Of a DNA stretch of 14,043 nucleotides, positions 12,002 through 14,043 are shown piece after piece. The notes below the pieces were generated by a model. It ran no database searches, was not told the origin of the DNA, and saw only the letters and a program-made list of their open reading frames with translations. This DNA comes from Pseudomonadota bacterium (GTDB taxonomy: Bacteria; Pseudomonadota; Gammaproteobacteria; Burkholderiales; Gallionellaceae). Positions within the stretch are counted from its first letter, which is position 1; every line of letters begins with the position of its first letter. The position numbers and the translations under genes were made by a program. The stretch spans positions 2,543-16,585 of the forward strand of contig JAJZUH010000027.1 in assembly GCA_021847165.1 (NCBI GenBank), read 5' to 3'.

Positions 12002-14043
12002 CGAATGCCATGAACGCATCGGCCGCCAGCGGCCGCGCGTAGAAATAGCCCTGGATCTCGTCGCAGCCGCGTATGCGCAGGAAATCCAGCTGCTCCTGCG
12101 TCTCCACCCCCTCCGCGATCACGCGCAGATTGAGACGATGCCCCAGGCTGATGATGGAGCGGATGATGGCGGCATCGCCCTCGTCGGTCTCGATGTCGCG
12201 AATGAACGACTGGTCGATCTTGAGCTTGTTCACCGGCAGCATCTTCAGGTAATTCAGGCTGGAGAAACCGGTACCGAAATCGTCGATGGACAACTGCACA
12301 CCCAGCGCCTGCATCTCGTTCAGGAAACGCATCGCCACCTGGTTGTCGCCCATCATGATGCCTTCGGTGATCTCCAGTTCCAGGCAATGGGGTTCCAGGC
12401 CGGTCTCCTGCAATATCGACCTGACCATTTCCCCCAGTACCGGCTGGCGCAGCTGGCGGATCGACAGGTTCACCGCCATGCTCAGGTCAGGGAGTCCGGC
12501 CTTGCGCCACTGCGCCATCTGCGTACAGGCGGTGCGCAACACCCATTCGCCGATCGCAGTGATCTGTCCCGTCTCTTCCGCCACCGGGATGAATTCGGCC
12601 GGCGAGACCAGCCCTTTTAGCGGATGCTGCCAGCGGATCAGCGCCTCGATGCCGCGCAAGGAGCCGCTCGCCAGATCGGCCTGCGGCTGGTATTGCAGGA
12701 AAAACTCGCCGCGCTCCAGCGCGAGGCGCAGGTCTTTTTCCATGGAGAACAGCAGGTCGACGCGGAAATTCATCTCCGGCGCGAAGATCTGCGAATTGTT
12801 GCGCCCCTCTTCCTTGGCCCGGTACATCGCCATATCGGCGTTCTTGATCAGCGTATCCGCGTCCTGCGAATGATCCGGATAGATGCTGATGCCGATGCTG
12901 GCCTGCGTGGAAATGACCTGCCCATCCAGATCGTAAGGCGTGGCCAGCACAGACAGCAGTTTCTGCGCCACCAGGGAAGCTGCGCTCTCGCCCGCTTCGC
13001 GCAACAACACGATGAATTCGTCGCCGCCCAGGCGCGCCACCGTATCGCCTTCGCGCACGCATTCCTGGATGCGCAAGGCCACCGATTGCAACAGGCGGTC
13101 GCCGACCGAGTGTCCCATCGAATCGTTGATGTATTTGAAACTGTCCAGATCCAGGAACATCAGGGCGAACTGCTGCTTGTCGCGATGCGAGATGGCGATC
13201 ATCTGCCCCAGGCGGTCGCGCAACAGGGTGCGGTTGGGCAGGCCGGTCAGCACGTCGTAGTAGGCGAGGAAATGGATGTTCTTTTCCGCTTCCGTCTGTT
13301 CCGTGGTATCGCGCGCGATGGAGATGTAGTTCACCACTTCGCCGTGCTGGTCGCGCACCGCAGTGACCGACATCCATTTCGGATAGACCCGCCCGCTCTT
13401 GTGCCGGTCCCAGATCTCGCCCTGCCAGTAGCCGTGGCTATTGATCTCCTCCCACATGGCGCGATAGAACTCGCTGTCGTGGCGACCTGACGCCAGCACG
13501 CGCGGGTTCTTGCCCACGATCTCTTCGGAGCGGTATCCGCTCATCGCGATGAACGCGTGGTTCACGGCGACGACGTTGGCCTGCCCGTCCGTGATCAGGA
13601 TGGCCTCGCCGCTGCTCTCGAACATCCTTGCCGCCAGGCGGAGCGCGGCTTCTTCCTTCTTGCGCTGGCTGATGTCGCGGGCGAAGCCGGTGGTCCCGAT
13701 CAGCTCGCCGCTCTTGCCGATGATCGGCGCCTTGAAAGTCTCGACCCAGTTCTCGCGGCCGTTATCCAGCGATATCTCTTCCACCAGGTTCTGGCGCCGG
13801 TTTCGCACGACCTCCAGATCGTCTGCGCGGTACTTTTCCGCCAGCTCCGCTGGCCACAGGTCGTAGTCCGTCCTGCCCAATACTTCGGCCATTTCCGCAC
13901 GTCCGGTACTCTTCAGGAACGCCTGATTGACCGCGACGAAACGCCCTTCCTTGTCCTTCAGCCATGCAAGATAGGGCATATTGTCCAGCATGGCGCTGAG
14001 GCTGGCCTTGCTGTCCAGCAGCGCCAGTTCGGTGCGGTTGCGC
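11976..14043 (-). CDS. PAS-PAS-GGDEF-EAL cyclic-di-GMP turnover protein (5' end beyond right edge)
   Basis: The 3' 689 codons of a c-di-GMP regulator. The frame stays open to the edge (upstream codons read RNRTELALLDSKASLSA), so the ATG at 13991 is internal and more sensor sequence lies outside. Numbering from Met13991, PAS 1 spans about 1-115 (MLDNMPYLAWLKDKEGRFVA). PAS 2 spans about 122-240, with PAC-like WMSVTAVRDQHGEVVNYIS. The GGDEF domain (about 250-410) has an intact GGDEF at 322-326 and an RxxD inhibitory site (REGD) five residues before it. The EAL domain (about 425-665) has EAL at 449-451, LEITEG, DDFGTGFSS, KIDQSFIRD, AEGVET and QGYFYARP. All cyclase and phosphodiesterase motifs appear intact, so either or both activities are possible. 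No transmembrane helix is seen in the visible part. It converges with comEC and overlaps it by 26 bp. Confidence 0.95.
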   Translation of the reverse strand, partial: RNRTELALLDSKASLSAMLDNMPYLAWLKDKEGRFVAVNQAFLKSTGRAEMAEVLGRTDYDLWPAELAEKYRADDLEVVRNRRQNLVEEISLDNGRENWVETFKAPIIGKSGELIGTTGFARDISQRKKEEAALRLAARMFESSGEAILITDGQANVVAVNHAFIAMSGYRSEEIVGKNPRVLASGRHDSEFYRAMWEEINSHGYWQGEIWDRHKSGRVYPKWMSVTAVRDQHGEVVNYISIARDTTEQTEAEKNIHFLAYYDVLTGLPNRTLLRDRLGQMIAISHRDKQQFALMFLDLDSFKYINDSMGHSVGDRLLQSVALRIQECVREGDTVARLGGDEFIVLLREAGESAASLVAQKLLSVLATPYDLDGQVISTQASIGISIYPDHSQDADTLIKNADMAMYRAKEEGRNNSQIFAPEMNFRVDLLFSMEKDLRLALERGEFFLQYQPQADLASGSLRGIEALIRWQHPLKGLVSPAEFIPVAEETGQITAIGEWVLRTACTQMAQWRKAGLPDLSMAVNLSIRQLRQPVLGEMVRSILQETGLEPHCLELEITEGIMMGDNQVAMRFLNEMQALGVQLSIDDFGTGFSSLNYLKMLPVNKLKIDQSFIRDIETDEGDAAIIRSIISLGHRLNLRVIAEGVETQEQLDFLRIRGCDEIQGYFYARPLAADAFMAFVRNPPRLT

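Overview
The window reads as chromosomal DNA from a Gram-negative bacterium: it has a Pal lipoprotein with a lipobox, a small outer-membrane beta-barrel, ComEC and DUF2062. The moderately high G+C and the gene styles suggest a betaproteobacterium, perhaps near the Nitrosomonadales/Gallionellaceae. That placement is inference, as no rRNA or marker gene is present. No tRNA, rRNA, CRISPR array, IS element or phage gene was recognised.

Left part (1-4500), all on the minus strand: the start of a YeiH-like (UPF0324) putative sulfate exporter runs off the left edge. It is preceded in transcription order by an aldo/keto reductase, a small outer-membrane barrel, a CLC-type H+/Cl- antiporter and a Pal lipoprotein. 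Pal has a clear rho-independent terminator. It stands alone, without tolB or the other tol genes.

Middle (4508-7840), minus strand: a tightly overlapping three-gene operon encodes only stator-type subunits of a V/A-type ATPase (G/H-like, C and I). It sits behind a TATAAT -10 box. The catalytic A/B subunits, the D/F shaft and the K ring are not in the window. A divergent plus-strand gene (8003-8512) encodes a soluble 169-residue protein resembling the uncharacterised DUF7674 group.

Most interesting part (8535-9076), minus strand: two tandem, diverged copies of one compact transcription unit. Each has a GGAACTT-type promoter resembling RpoE (sigma-E) promoters, an identically spaced GAGAGG ribosome-binding site, a 36-codon gene for a one-helix membrane peptide ending in a shared ALPVFTS block, and a GC-rich terminator of related sequence. 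I do not recognise the peptide family. The simplest reading is a pair of envelope-stress-induced small membrane proteins, or dual-function small RNAs; a type I toxin-like role is an alternative.

Right part: a DUF2062 membrane protein (minus strand) is divergent from a full-length ComEC/Rec2 DNA-uptake channel (plus strand). ComEC converges with, and overlaps by 26 bp, a PAS-PAS-GGDEF-EAL cyclic-di-GMP protein (minus strand) whose N-terminus lies beyond the right edge.
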